This document shows, piece after piece, positions 6,063 to 14,650 of a stretch of DNA of 39,865 bases. The notes beneath the pieces are model-generated. The model searched no databases, had not been told where the DNA came from, and saw only the letters and a list, made by a program, of their open reading frames with translations. Within the stretch, counting starts at the first letter, position 1; every line of letters begins with the position of its first letter. The stretch is from Streptomyces sp. PR69 (GTDB lineage Bacteria > Actinomycetota > Actinomycetes > Streptomycetales > Streptomycetaceae), in the NCBI RefSeq assembly GCF_026420845.1, contig NZ_JAOWCB010000043.1, positions 1-39,865 of the forward strand, written 5' to 3'. The translations under genes and the position numbers were made by a program.

Positions 6063-8372
6063 TCACTGGCGGCGCACTGGGATGGGTGTGGGCGGCTGGA
6101 TTCCCAGATCTGCGAGCGTCTGGCGGCGCTGTGGGGACAGGCCTGCCCATCGGCGACGGATGTTGGTGAGCCATTGCCCGAGGCGCACCGGTCCGGTGGC
6201 GAGGTGTTCGGTGTGCCGCTGGGGCACGGTGAGGTGGCCCTCTCTGGTGAGGAAGGACTCAGCAGCTTCTAGCCCGCGTTGGAAGGCCTGCTCTCGTGCG
6301 GAAAGTGGGGGCTGCTGCACGGAGGGTGTGTTGGTGTCCAGGCCGAGGTCTTGCAGGAGGAGGAGTTGGCCGGGGTGGGCGGGCGGGGTGTTGCGCTGGG
6401 TGCGGAGCCACTCCCCCAGGCGGATGCCTTCGTCGGTGACGTAGGTGCGGGGGATGTCGGTGAGGGTGTGGCCGGCTTGCTGATGGCGGCGGGCGGCGTG
6501 GTAGGTGCGTTGCCAGGTCAGGGGCCAGGGTGGGTTCCAGTGCGGGTCGAGGTCGGCGAGGGCCTTGGTGCGGGCGGGGGTGAGCTGGTCGGCGCGTTTG
6601 CGTTGGGTGGCAAGCCAGCGGCCGAGTGCGAAGCCGGTGTCGGGGTCGTGGTGGTCGACGGGGGCGGCGAGGTGGCCGTGGGTGGTGGCGTAGGCGGCTG
6701 CGTGGGCGAGGCCGCGGTCCCAGGCTTGTTGGCGGGGGTTCCAGATGATGCCGAGTTGTTCGAGGGCGTGGGCGCGTGTGGGGTCGAGGGCGTTTTGGTT
6801 GTGGAGGTGGCGTTGCCAGGTGAGCCAGCGTCCGAGCGGGTAGCCGGTGGGGTCTTCGTAGGTCTGGGGGATGTCGAGGTGGTGGTGGGTGCGGTGGTAG
6901 CGGCGTGCTGAGGCCAGGCCGCGGCGCCATTCGGCACTTTTCGGTTTCAGGACGCGCAGAGTGAGGGCGAGGGCGACCTCTTCGGCTCTGATGGGGCGGT
7001 CGAAGTGGAGCCAGTGGCCGGGTTCGCCCGGGTGGGTGGGGCGGTGGGTGCGGGGGTCGGCGAGGCGGGCGGTGATGCGGTCGTCGTGGGCGCGGAGGGC
7101 TTGGATGGTGCGCCACAGGGGGGTGTAGGCGTCGGCGCCGAGGAGGTCGTCGGGGTTTTCGTCGGGGGTGAGGTAGACGGGGACGATCAGGGTGGCTTTC
7201 TTGTTCGCGCCGGGTTGCTGGCGTAGGGCGCGGCCGACGGCCTGGACGGTGTCGACGGGGCTGTTCTTGGGGTCGGCGAAGACGACGGCGTCGATGGTGG
7301 GGACGTCGATGCCTTCGCCTAGGACGCGGGCGTTGGCGAGGACGGCGGGTTGTTCGGGGTGGGTGTGGGCGGCGAAGTCGAGGAGGATGCGGCGTCGGAC
7401 GCGGGGTGGGTGGGTGCCGCTGATCCACTGTGACCACAGTCCTTCGGGCTGCAGGTCGGTGGGGAGGGCGGCGGCGGTGTCGGGGAGGGTGGTGGCGAAC
7501 GCGCGGGCGTCTTGGACGCGGTGATGGAACGTCAGGACGCGGCGGAGTTGGTGGTCGTGGATGGCTTTGAGGACGGCGACTTGGCGGCCGGCGAGGCGCA
7601 GGCCGTCGACGCCTGCGCCGGGGCCGGTGGCGAGCCAGTCGCGCAGGGTGGTGTCGTCGATGACGGGGACGAGGATCTGGTAGTCGGCCAGCAGGCCGAG
7701 GTCGATGGCGTCGGAGAGGGTGAGGCGGTAGGCGACGGGACCGAAGAGGGTTTCGTCGTCCATGGAGGCGACCGTCTCCGCGTCCCCGTCGCGGTCGGCG
7801 TCTGCGTCCCAGATGCGGGGGGTGGCGGTGAGATAGAGGCGCCGGCGGGCCGGGACCTGGTCGTCGTGGTGGATCGCGGCCCAGGCCTTGCCGAGGCGGC
7901 CGGCAGTGCGGTGGGCCTCGTCGACGACCACCAGGTCCCAGGGCGGTAGGCCATAGGTCTGGTGGGCGGTGACGACGGCGGGCAGGGAGGCGTAGGTGGC
8001 GTAGACGGTCACCGCCTCCCCGGTGCTGCTGGTGGTCAGGGCGGCGAGCTCGGCGGGGCTGGTGGTCATGGGCAGGTCGCCGGCCGGGGTGTGATCGACG
8101 GCCTGCCGCGCCGAACAGACGGCAACCGTACTGCCTTTACGTCCTGCTGTATGCCAGGAACGGGCCGTCTGGGAAAGCAGGTCGAGGGTGGGGACGAGCA
8201 GCAGGACCCTGCCTGCTGGGGTGAGGCGGGCAGCAGTGCGGGCGGCGATGAGGGTTTTGCCGGTGCCGCAGGCGGCGATGACGCTGGCCCTGGAATGGGT
8301 TCGGAGTGTGTTGATGGCTGCTGTGACTGCTTCCTTCTGGTGCGGTCGCAGGTCCATGTGGGTGGGCGGCAT
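6063..8372 (-). CDS. DEAD/DEAH SF2 helicase with four helicase-associated repeats
   Basis: The 769-aa product has Walker A CGTGKT (residues 35-40), DEAH (151-154), motif III LTATPR and motif VI QAVGRALRQ, a full SF2 helicase/translocase core of the type I restriction/Res type. The C-terminal third holds four helicase-associated (HA) repeats of about 65 residues (from ~477), each with an LG-[RQE]-WL core and a final L(G/D) segment. HA-domain helicases are frequent near telomeres of linear actinobacterial replicons. It is the last gene of the five-gene operon, starting 16 bp after the SF1 helicase stop. Its expected role is ATP-driven unwinding or translocation on DNA. The third repeat is the most divergent. 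Confidence 0.88.
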   Translation of the reverse strand: MPPTHMDLRPHQKEAVTAAINTLRTHSRASVIAACGTGKTLIAARTAARLTPAGRVLLLVPTLDLLSQTARSWHTAGRKGSTVAVCSARQAVDHTPAGDLPMTTSPAELAALTTSSTGEAVTVYATYASLPAVVTAHQTYGLPPWDLVVVDEAHRTAGRLGKAWAAIHHDDQVPARRRLYLTATPRIWDADADRDGDAETVASMDDETLFGPVAYRLTLSDAIDLGLLADYQILVPVIDDTTLRDWLATGPGAGVDGLRLAGRQVAVLKAIHDHQLRRVLTFHHRVQDARAFATTLPDTAAALPTDLQPEGLWSQWISGTHPPRVRRRILLDFAAHTHPEQPAVLANARVLGEGIDVPTIDAVVFADPKNSPVDTVQAVGRALRQQPGANKKATLIVPVYLTPDENPDDLLGADAYTPLWRTIQALRAHDDRITARLADPRTHRPTHPGEPGHWLHFDRPIRAEEVALALTLRVLKPKSAEWRRGLASARRYHRTHHHLDIPQTYEDPTGYPLGRWLTWQRHLHNQNALDPTRAHALEQLGIIWNPRQQAWDRGLAHAAAYATTHGHLAAPVDHHDPDTGFALGRWLATQRKRADQLTPARTKALADLDPHWNPPWPLTWQRTYHAARRHQQAGHTLTDIPRTYVTDEGIRLGEWLRTQRNTPPAHPGQLLLLQDLGLDTNTPSVQQPPLSAREQAFQRGLEAAESFLTREGHLTVPQRHTEHLATGPVRLGQWLTNIRRRWAGLSPQRRQTLADLGIQPPTPIPVRRQ

Positions 8373-8388
8373 GCTCTCCTGCCGGTCG

Positions 8389-9717
8389 TCAGGCTCGGAC
8401 GCGGTGGTGGGCCAGGTGGGCGAGGACGTGCTGGTTGGCTTCCCAGCCGTCGGGGAATTTCGCGGGGACGCCGAGGTGGACGGGGTCGTTGGAGGGGTGG
8501 CTGTCGAGGAGGTCAGCGATGCCGGAGCGGGCGACCACGATGCAGGCGTGCCGGTGGCGTGAGGCGAGCACGCACAGACGGCCGGCTTCGAGGTGGAAGG
8601 CGGAGGCGTCGCGGCGTCCGGATAGGGGGTGCAGGACGATGGTGATCGCGTACTCGCGGCCCTGGAGGCGGTTGGCGGTGTCGGCGCGGACGCCGTGGGT
8701 GCGGGGGGTGTGGTTGAGGAGTTGCTGGATGAGGCGGGCTTGTTCGCGGTGGGCTGTGCCGATGGCGATGTCTTTGGCTTCGAGTTCGCGTCCGGAGGGG
8801 TGTTTCTCGCAGACGGCTTGGGTGCCGCGGTCCAGCAGTCGGGCGGCGAGGGCGACGGTGGCGCGGGCTGCTTCGGGGTCGGTGCGGGCGGTGTGTCGGG
8901 GTGGCAGTTCGTACAGGGCCCAGCCGGAGCGGGCCGCTTCCTCGATGGTGTCGTCGAGGGTGCTGCGCATGCCGCTGGTGGTGAAGTGCAGGCTGCGTGT
9001 CTGGGGGGCGGTGCCTGCTTTGAAGGGGGTGAAGGGGTAGAAGGCGCGAGAGACGATGTTCGCCGCTGAGGGTGGAAGGCGCCAGGAGACGGGGAGTCTG
9101 CGGATGGTGGCGTCGTTGTGGTTCATCAGGACGGCGACGGCGCTGTTCATGGGGTCGTGGGGCAGACCGATCCAGCGGGGGGTGTGGATGGTGGAGAAAG
9201 GGTCGAGCTGGCCGGGGTCTCCGACGAAGAGGGCTTGCTCGAAGAGCTTGGCGATCAGGAGCAGGGCGTCGGAGCGCATTTGGTAGGCCTCGTCGATGAT
9301 GGCCCACCGCCGGCGGGGGCCGTCGATGTTCGCCCATTTCTTGGCGGTGGCGACGATGACGTCGCAGGTGAGGACGTCTTTGATGTCTGTGCTGATGGTT
9401 GTGTCCGCCAGGCCGTGGATGCGTTCGGGGACCTGGTAGGTGTGGCCGGTGAGGCGCCCCAGGCGCAGCCGGGGGGCTTGGGGGTCGGCGAGGCGGATGA
9501 GGAGGTCGTCGACCTGGTGGTTGGTCTGGGCCACGATGATGCACCGTTCGCCGGCTGCGGCGAGGGTGCGGGCGGCCTGGGCGACCAGGGTGGATTTCCC
9601 GGCACCGGGCGGAGAGTCGACGACGAGGGCCTGGTCGGTGCCGGCGGCGAGCGAGTCAAGGACGCCGTCGACGGCCGCGCCGGCCATCTCGGCGGGTGAA
9701 GGTGCGGGTTGGGTCAT
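8389..9717 (-). CDS. DNA2/UPF1-like SF1 helicase
   Basis: The 442-aa product begins MTQPAPSPAE; its ATG overlaps the stop of the upstream gene (ATGA), so the longer open frame upstream is ignored. Walker A is PPGAGKS (36-42), motif II DEAYQ (142-146) and motif III GDPGQLDP (166-173), followed by ANRLQGREYAITIVLHPLSG and a C-terminal ASRHRHACIVVAR (motif VI). This is the order of an SF1B DNA2/UPF1-type helicase, compact and without extra domains. Within the operon it sits beside a separate Cas4/RecB-like Fe-S nuclease, so the pair resembles the two halves of Dna2. Expected activity: 5'-3' DNA (or RNA) unwinding. Confidence 0.85.
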   Translation of the reverse strand: MTQPAPSPAEMAGAAVDGVLDSLAAGTDQALVVDSPPGAGKSTLVAQAARTLAAAGERCIIVAQTNHQVDDLLIRLADPQAPRLRLGRLTGHTYQVPERIHGLADTTISTDIKDVLTCDVIVATAKKWANIDGPRRRWAIIDEAYQMRSDALLLIAKLFEQALFVGDPGQLDPFSTIHTPRWIGLPHDPMNSAVAVLMNHNDATIRRLPVSWRLPPSAANIVSRAFYPFTPFKAGTAPQTRSLHFTTSGMRSTLDDTIEEAARSGWALYELPPRHTARTDPEAARATVALAARLLDRGTQAVCEKHPSGRELEAKDIAIGTAHREQARLIQQLLNHTPRTHGVRADTANRLQGREYAITIVLHPLSGRRDASAFHLEAGRLCVLASRHRHACIVVARSGIADLLDSHPSNDPVHLGVPAKFPDGWEANQHVLAHLAHHRVRA

Positions 9718-11204
9718 GGCTGGGGCTCCTCGGCCTCGTCCAGGGCGACGGGGTGGTCGTGCTGGGGGCCGCCGTGGGTCCAGGGGGTGTTGTCGCGGCT
9801 GGGGAAGGGCGGCTGGCGGAAGAACTCCGGCGCGAGGGTGAGTTGGAGGATGTTTCCGACTGCGGGGACGGACGTGCGGTTGGGTTTGGCGACGGTGCCC
9901 TTTTGGGTGGTGACCTCGAGCAGGAGGTCGGTGCCGCCGTCGCGCGGCGTGATGTCGCGGATGGCCAGGTGCACGCGGGGGTTGTGGGGGCTGGCCAGAA
10001 GGTGTCCGACATCCAGGCGTACCCGGTCGGTGGTGTGCAGGGTGAAGCGTGGCCAGAGCTGGAGGCGGCCGGTGGGGCCGGTGATGGTGCGGTCGGGGTC
10101 GGTGTCGATGACGGTGCCGGCGAGTGCTTCTCCGGTGGTGCGCCGTTCGGCCATGACGAAAGGGTCTTCCAGGGCGCGGCGCGCTTCGAAGGCGCCGGCG
10201 GCCTGTTCGAGGCGGGCTAGGCGGCGGGCGGCGGAGACCGCGTCGTCCTTGATGGGCTGGGGGCGGCCGTCGTCGGCGAGGTAGGTGCTGAAGGCGGTGA
10301 AGCGGTCGCGGTCGGTGTCCCAGCGGCGGTGCGCGTCCGGGGTCTGGGGCAGGCTGCGCAGCAGGCCGAGGGCGTTCCAGGCGTCGTCCCAGGTGGGGGT
10401 CAGATAGGTGCGCAGGAGGTCGTGCAGTCGTTGGGTGTGCCGGGTCATGGCGGCGGTGTTGCCTTCTTCGGCGGCGGTGTCGAAGGCCGTGAGGAGGGGG
10501 TCGAGTTCGATGGTGTCGAAGGAGGGGTCGGTGGCTGGGCCCGCGGGCTGGCGGTGGGGGGCTTCGGCGGCGAGCGCTGCGTGCAGGCCGGTGGTGCCGG
10601 GTGGTGGGTTGATCCAGGCCAGGAGGGTGGCGAGGTGTTCGTCCTCCAGGGGGCTCTGGCCGGTGACCCAGTGGGTGGTCAGCAGGTCGGTCAGGGCCAG
10701 CAGCAGGGCGGAGCCGGGGTGTTCGGCGTGTTCGGCGAAGAAGGTCAGCCATTGGCCGAGGCGGCCGACGCTGCGGTCGGGGTCGGCCGTTTCGGGTGTG
10801 TCGGTGAAGCGCAGGGCGCGGCCCAGCCGGTCGATGTAGTGGAGGGACTTGCGGTTGGCGACGAGGAGTTGGGGGGCGTGGGTGTGGCGGTGGCGGGCGG
10901 GTTTGGTGCCGCGGGCGGGGAGGCGTTCGGTGTCGGGGAAGCTGTCGATGTAGGTGAGGATGCCGTCGGCCAGGTCGTTCAGGAGTGCGGTGGGTCTGCC
11001 GCGTGGGGGTGCGATGAGCAGGTTCGGGTGGGCCTGGTCGTCGCCGTACATGAAGGCAAGCGGGGTTGCTTCGGTGCCGGCGCGGTTGAGCGGCAGGAAG
11101 ATCAGGGGTCGCTCGGCGAGGTGGAAGTGGCGGATGGTGCTGGCGTCCTGGGCCTGTTCGGTGTCCGCGGCCTGCAGGCGCAGCAGGGTGGTGAGCAGGC
11201 TCAT
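9714..11204 (-). CDS. Uncharacterised protein of helicase-nuclease operon (496 aa)
   Basis: Start and stop overlap both neighbours as ATGA, so it is translationally coupled to the nuclease upstream and the SF1 helicase downstream. No recognised motif: the N-terminal ~110 residues contain a beta-rich block (LIFLPLNRAG, PLAFMYGDDQ), the middle is helical, and the C-terminal ~130 residues are beta-rich (GRLQLWPRFTLHTTDRVRLDVGHLL, DGGTDLLLEVTTQKG), perhaps an OB- or barrel-like domain. No signal peptide or membrane segment. It probably forms a complex with the nuclease and helicase and may be the substrate-recognition subunit; that is inference. Confidence 0.75.
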   Translation of the reverse strand: MSLLTTLLRLQAADTEQAQDASTIRHFHLAERPLIFLPLNRAGTEATPLAFMYGDDQAHPNLLIAPPRGRPTALLNDLADGILTYIDSFPDTERLPARGTKPARHRHTHAPQLLVANRKSLHYIDRLGRALRFTDTPETADPDRSVGRLGQWLTFFAEHAEHPGSALLLALTDLLTTHWVTGQSPLEDEHLATLLAWINPPPGTTGLHAALAAEAPHRQPAGPATDPSFDTIELDPLLTAFDTAAEEGNTAAMTRHTQRLHDLLRTYLTPTWDDAWNALGLLRSLPQTPDAHRRWDTDRDRFTAFSTYLADDGRPQPIKDDAVSAARRLARLEQAAGAFEARRALEDPFVMAERRTTGEALAGTVIDTDPDRTITGPTGRLQLWPRFTLHTTDRVRLDVGHLLASPHNPRVHLAIRDITPRDGGTDLLLEVTTQKGTVAKPNRTSVPAVGNILQLTLAPEFFRQPPFPSRDNTPWTHGGPQHDHPVALDEAEEPQP

Positions 11205-12334
11205 GCGGACTCCCGTAGTTGGGTGTGGACGGCGTGGGCGTGCCGCAGCGCGGCAGCCAGGTCGCTCTGGTCCAGGGCTGGTTCGCGTGTGCCGTCGGAC
11301 AGGCGCAGGGCGGTGGTGATGTGGTCGATGCCGCCGAGGTCGTCGCGGACGGCGGTGCCCAGGACGTCGATGGAGCCTTCTTCGCGGGCCTCGCTGCGGC
11401 AGACGTAGGCCAGGTCGCAGAAGTGGCGGCAGGCGGGGGTGTAGCGGGCCGCGGTGGTCTGCAGGGCTTCGGCGAGTGCTTTGGGGTCGCGGGTAGGCCG
11501 GTTGTCCTGGTCGGGGGCGAGATCGAAGGTGATGTGGGGCGCCAGCCCGTCCAGCAGGGGCTCGATGCGGGTGAGCCGGCTCAGCTGGCGGGTGAGGGAG
11601 GCGACCTTTTTGCGGGCGTCGACCACGCTGGCGGTGGGGCGGCGGCTGAAGTTGCGGGGCATGACGAGGATGACGTCGTCGGAGACCTTGTCCTGGTCGA
11701 TTCCTTCGCTGTCCAGCAGTTCGCGCAGGGCGAGGATGTAGGCCGCGGCCTGGGTGACGGCTGCGGCTACTTTCGCCGGGTCGGCCTGGCCGTCGACGAC
11801 AGCGAAGGACTTGATCTCGACGATGTGGAAGACGCCGTCGATCTGGAAGGCGACGACGTCGGGCTCGAGGTAGACGGGGCTGCCGGCGACGGTCAGCTGC
11901 AGGATGGGGTGGTCCAGCAGCGTGCGGGTCGGGCTGGTGGAGCGGACGGCTTCCAGGATGGCGGTGCGGGTGTAGGCGTGGCGGACCTGCAGGGAGGCGT
12001 CCTGGGTGCCGACGTTGGCGAGGTCGGTGTGGGCGGCCTCGGGCAGCGGCAAGTTGAGGACCTCGCGTAACAGGCGCAGGAGTTCGGCGCCGCCGTCGGC
12101 CTTCACCTGCTGCTCGAAGATGGCCCCGCTCCTGAGGGCGAGGGAGGATTTGGCGAGGGGGCGGGGCTTTCCCAAGTGGACGGCGATGGCGTCCTTGTCG
12201 ACGCCGGCGGCATCCAGAAGGGCCCGGCGGCTGCAGCCGGGATTGGTGGTCAGGGCCGCGAGGGTGCGGGCGTCGTGTCCCTTGGCGGGGACGGGGCCGC
12301 GCAGCGCGTCGAGCCGGTCGTTGAGCAGACTCAC
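11201..12334 (-). CDS. PD-(D/E)XK nuclease, Cas4/RecB-like with Fe-S cysteines
   Basis: GTG start at 12334 with AAGGAAG eight bases upstream; 377 aa. All landmarks of a RecB/Cas4-type nuclease are present: G70-x3-E74 (GAIFE), D159 in LEPDVV, E173-I-K175 in VEIKS and Q195-x3-Y199. Four cysteines are placed as in Cas4/AddB/Dna2 4Fe-4S nucleases: one N-terminal (C34) and a C-terminal trio C302-x3-C306-x5-C312. It should therefore be a metal-dependent DNA exonuclease stabilised by an Fe-S cluster. No CRISPR genes are nearby, so a Cas role is unlikely. Operon position before the unknown 496-aa protein and two helicases indicates a DNA-end-processing complex. Confidence 0.87.
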   Translation of the reverse strand: MSLLNDRLDALRGPVPAKGHDARTLAALTTNPGCSRRALLDAAGVDKDAIAVHLGKPRPLAKSSLALRSGAIFEQQVKADGGAELLRLLREVLNLPLPEAAHTDLANVGTQDASLQVRHAYTRTAILEAVRSTSPTRTLLDHPILQLTVAGSPVYLEPDVVAFQIDGVFHIVEIKSFAVVDGQADPAKVAAAVTQAAAYILALRELLDSEGIDQDKVSDDVILVMPRNFSRRPTASVVDARKKVASLTRQLSRLTRIEPLLDGLAPHITFDLAPDQDNRPTRDPKALAEALQTTAARYTPACRHFCDLAYVCRSEAREEGSIDVLGTAVRDDLGGIDHITTALRLSDGTREPALDQSDLAAALRHAHAVHTQLRESA

Positions 12335-12368
12335 GAAGCTAGCTTCCTTGCGGGGTGGATCGGGGCGG

Positions 12369-13229
12369 TCAGGGAACGGAGCGCAGTCGGCGGGCGGACT
12401 GGAATGAGCCGCCGAACAGCAGGCCTGCGTCGTCGAGTTGACGGCGTGCGCGTTGGGCCGCCTCGGTGCGGGTCGCGGTGTCGGCGTCGGCGTGCAGGGC
12501 GAGTTCGTCCTGGGCGGCGCGGCGCAGCAGCGACAGGTCGACGGGGACTCCAACGGCGGTGCGTTGCTGGATGGGCGCCTGAGCGCCTGGGATGTTCTGG
12601 GCGTAGCGGGTGAGGAGTTGTCGGGCGGCCAGGGGCAGGGTGTCGGGATCGAGGCGTTCGGCGGCGTCGGCGATGTTCAGGGCGCTGGCGAGGAAGTGGA
12701 CGCGGGCACCGAGAGGGCCGACGATGCGCTGCTCCAGGGGCCAGGTGCTGACAGTGAGCAGGCCGCGGGCGGGTGAGAGCAGGTCGGAGGTGAGCGCCGG
12801 GCACAGGTAGTAGGGGCGGGCGCCGGGAGCGGAGCGGTAGGAGCGTTCCTCGTCGCGACGCAGGCTGGTCAGCCGCGAGGCGGCCAGGGCACCAGCGAAG
12901 AAGGCTTCATGGACGGTGCTGATGAGCTTGGGAGCGGCGGGCACCGCGAGGAGGGTCAGGACCTGGTGGACCTGTTCCCGGGCGGGCAGCGGGGTCACCG
13001 GCTCCGTGGGCGCGTGGTACGCGGGAGCACCGGGTGGTGCTTCTTCGGTAGTGGGGGTGTCTTCGCCGTCCACGCTCTGTTCGAACAGGGCGTCCCAGGC
13101 ACGCTGGGTGCGTCGCAGTTCGTCGCGGAGCTGTCTGACCTGGCCTTCATCACGGGCCAGTTGGGCGCGCCGCATGGCCTGCTGCAGCTGTTGCATGCGT
13201 TGTTCGAGTGCGTCCAGATGCTCGTGCAT
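12369..13229 (-). CDS. Coiled-coil hypothetical protein heading the operon
   Basis: The 286-aa product has an N-terminal coiled coil (residues 1-48, Gln/Arg/Leu heptads), a Pro/Thr/Glu-rich linker (~52-85), then an alpha/beta domain of ~200 residues with LTSLRRDEERSYRSAPGARP and HFLASALNIADAAERL. No family recognised. It is the first gene of the minus-strand operon, 34 bp before the nuclease, and diverges from sbcD across 134 bp. No strong ribosome binding site precedes the ATG (only GGTAGGG), so weak or leaderless translation is possible. Likely role: oligomerisation or recruitment subunit of the helicase-nuclease set. Confidence 0.72.
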   Translation of the reverse strand: MHEHLDALEQRMQQLQQAMRRAQLARDEGQVRQLRDELRRTQRAWDALFEQSVDGEDTPTTEEAPPGAPAYHAPTEPVTPLPAREQVHQVLTLLAVPAAPKLISTVHEAFFAGALAASRLTSLRRDEERSYRSAPGARPYYLCPALTSDLLSPARGLLTVSTWPLEQRIVGPLGARVHFLASALNIADAAERLDPDTLPLAARQLLTRYAQNIPGAQAPIQQRTAVGVPVDLSLLRRAAQDELALHADADTATRTEAAQRARRQLDDAGLLFGGSFQSARRLRSVP

Positions 13230-13363
13230 GGCAACACCCTACCGCATTCCAGTGTTTTCCAGCTTTCTCCTGTGATTGCTGTTGTAGAGTCGTCGGCACT
13301 TCGCCAACTGCCGCTGCGGCAGCGGGCGTCGGGCAGTCGCGCCTGCACTGAGGAGAGTCGCTC
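13230..13363. promoter_or_regulatory. Divergent promoter region, helicase operon / sbcDC
   Basis: 134 bp between two divergent operons, with an AT-richer core (about 13250-13300) unlike the flanking genes. It must carry promoters in both directions. I see no confident -35/-10 pair. A GAGGAG ribosome binding site lies before the sbcD GTG. Confidence 0.5.
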
Positions 13364-14650
13364 GTGAAAGCCCTGCACACATCCGACTGGCATCTGGGCC
13401 GGACCCTGCAACGCCGCTCCCGGGACGATGAGTTCGACGCCGTCCTGGCCGAGATCACCGCCATCGCCGAGTCGGTGCAGCCGGATCTGATCGTGCACAG
13501 CGGCGACCTTTTCGACTCCTACCGGCCCGCACACAAGGACGTTCTGCGCGCACTGCGCTGCCTGAACGCCTTCGCCCGCATCGCGCCGACTGTCGTCCTG
13601 GGCGGCAACCACGACTCGCCCGAGCTTTTCGACCTGCTCAACTACGTGGCCGCCCTGCGGCCGGACGCCGACCAGCACCGTCTGCGTTTCGTCCACAGCC
13701 GCGGCGACACGGACCCCGGCGCCGTACTCGACTTCGACAGCCGTGACGGGCACCAGCGCATCCGCCTGGCCGCCCTGCCGTACGTGCACCCCAACCGCTA
13801 CCTGCACCTCTTCCCCGGGTTCGGAACCACCGAGGGCGCCTACGCGGCCGGCCTGCGTGGGCTGCAGGAGGGTTTGCTTGCCCGGCTGCGTGACGGCTAC
13901 GACCCCGAGCGTGACGTCCTGCTGTTCACCGCCCACCAGTACGTGGCCAGCGCCGTTCCCGCCCAGAGCGAGCGAATGTGGGAGGTGCGCGAGCCCTACG
14001 CCACCGATGCCGACGCCCTGCCCCAGGTCGCCTACTGCGCCTTGGGGCACATCCACAAACCCCAGCCGGTCGGCGCCGGACGGCTGCCGGCCCGCTACGC
14101 CGGCAGCCCCCTGCAGATGGACTTCGGCGAGAGCGAGGAGACCAAGAGCGTCACCGTCGTCGAGGCAGGACCCGGCCGACGCACCCTGGTCACCCCGCAC
14201 ACGCTGCACTCCGGGCGGCGCCTGGCCCGATTCCACGGCACCCTGGAGGAACTCGGCGCCGATGCAGCCCAGTACACCGGCGTCTACCTCAAGGCCGTCA
14301 TCCGCAGTGACGAACCCGTCCCCCGGCTCGGGGACAAGGTCGCCGAGCTGGTGCCGCAGGCCATCGTGGTGGACATCGACGAGGACTGCGCGGCCACCCG
14401 GGCAAGCGTTCTGACGGGGGCCGACGCCGCCGATAACAGCAAGCTCGACATCACCGCAGTGTTCAGTGCCTACCTCGCCGAGGCCAGCACTCCCGGGCAG
14501 AGCGCCGACGAAGTGGTCGCCGCCTTCGCCGACCTGCTGAACACGCCTGACACCGCGTCGGCCGCCTCCCCCGCCGAGCAGCTCCTCGCCGAGGCGCTCG
14601 CCACCCCCTGGACCGGCGCCGCCCGCGGCCGAACGGAGACCGCGTCATGA
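13364..14650 (+). CDS. sbcD: SbcD-like (Mre11-family) DNA exonuclease subunit
   Basis: GTG start with GAGGAG upstream; 428 aa. Calcineurin-type phosphodiesterase motifs are intact: HTSDWHLGR (D8, H10), HSGDLFDS, GGNHDSPE, FTAHQY and GHIHKP, which hold the two metal ions. SbcD is the nuclease partner of SbcC; the complex cleaves hairpins and processes protein-blocked double-strand ends. The stop overlaps the sbcC start (ATGA). It lies divergent from a helicase-nuclease operon and about 13 kb from a hairpin array, a substrate type that SbcCD is known to cut. It is an extra, accessory-region copy if the host also has a core sbcCD. Confidence 0.95.
   Translation: MKALHTSDWHLGRTLQRRSRDDEFDAVLAEITAIAESVQPDLIVHSGDLFDSYRPAHKDVLRALRCLNAFARIAPTVVLGGNHDSPELFDLLNYVAALRPDADQHRLRFVHSRGDTDPGAVLDFDSRDGHQRIRLAALPYVHPNRYLHLFPGFGTTEGAYAAGLRGLQEGLLARLRDGYDPERDVLLFTAHQYVASAVPAQSERMWEVREPYATDADALPQVAYCALGHIHKPQPVGAGRLPARYAGSPLQMDFGESEETKSVTVVEAGPGRRTLVTPHTLHSGRRLARFHGTLEELGADAAQYTGVYLKAVIRSDEPVPRLGDKVAELVPQAIVVDIDEDCAATRASVLTGADAADNSKLDITAVFSAYLAEASTPGQSADEVVAAFADLLNTPDTASAASPAEQLLAEALATPWTGAARGRTETAS

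Noticed and set aside
6259..7437. 392-aa open frame on the minus strand inside the SF2 helicase region
   Set aside because: Pro/Arg/His-rich shadow frame of the clearly motif-bearing helicase gene.
9718..10752. N-terminal extension of the SF1 helicase to 787 aa
   Set aside because: The extension is Arg/Pro-rich and overlaps the 496-aa gene; the ATG at 9717 has the usual ATGA coupling.
11201..12334. CRISPR Cas4
   Set aside because: Motifs agree, but there are no CRISPR repeats or cas1/cas2, and the operon partners are helicases.
6063..13229. BREX, DISARM or classical RecBCD/AddAB locus
   Set aside because: No methyltransferase, phosphatase or BrxC-type ATPase is present, and the helicases lack the RecB/AddA layout.
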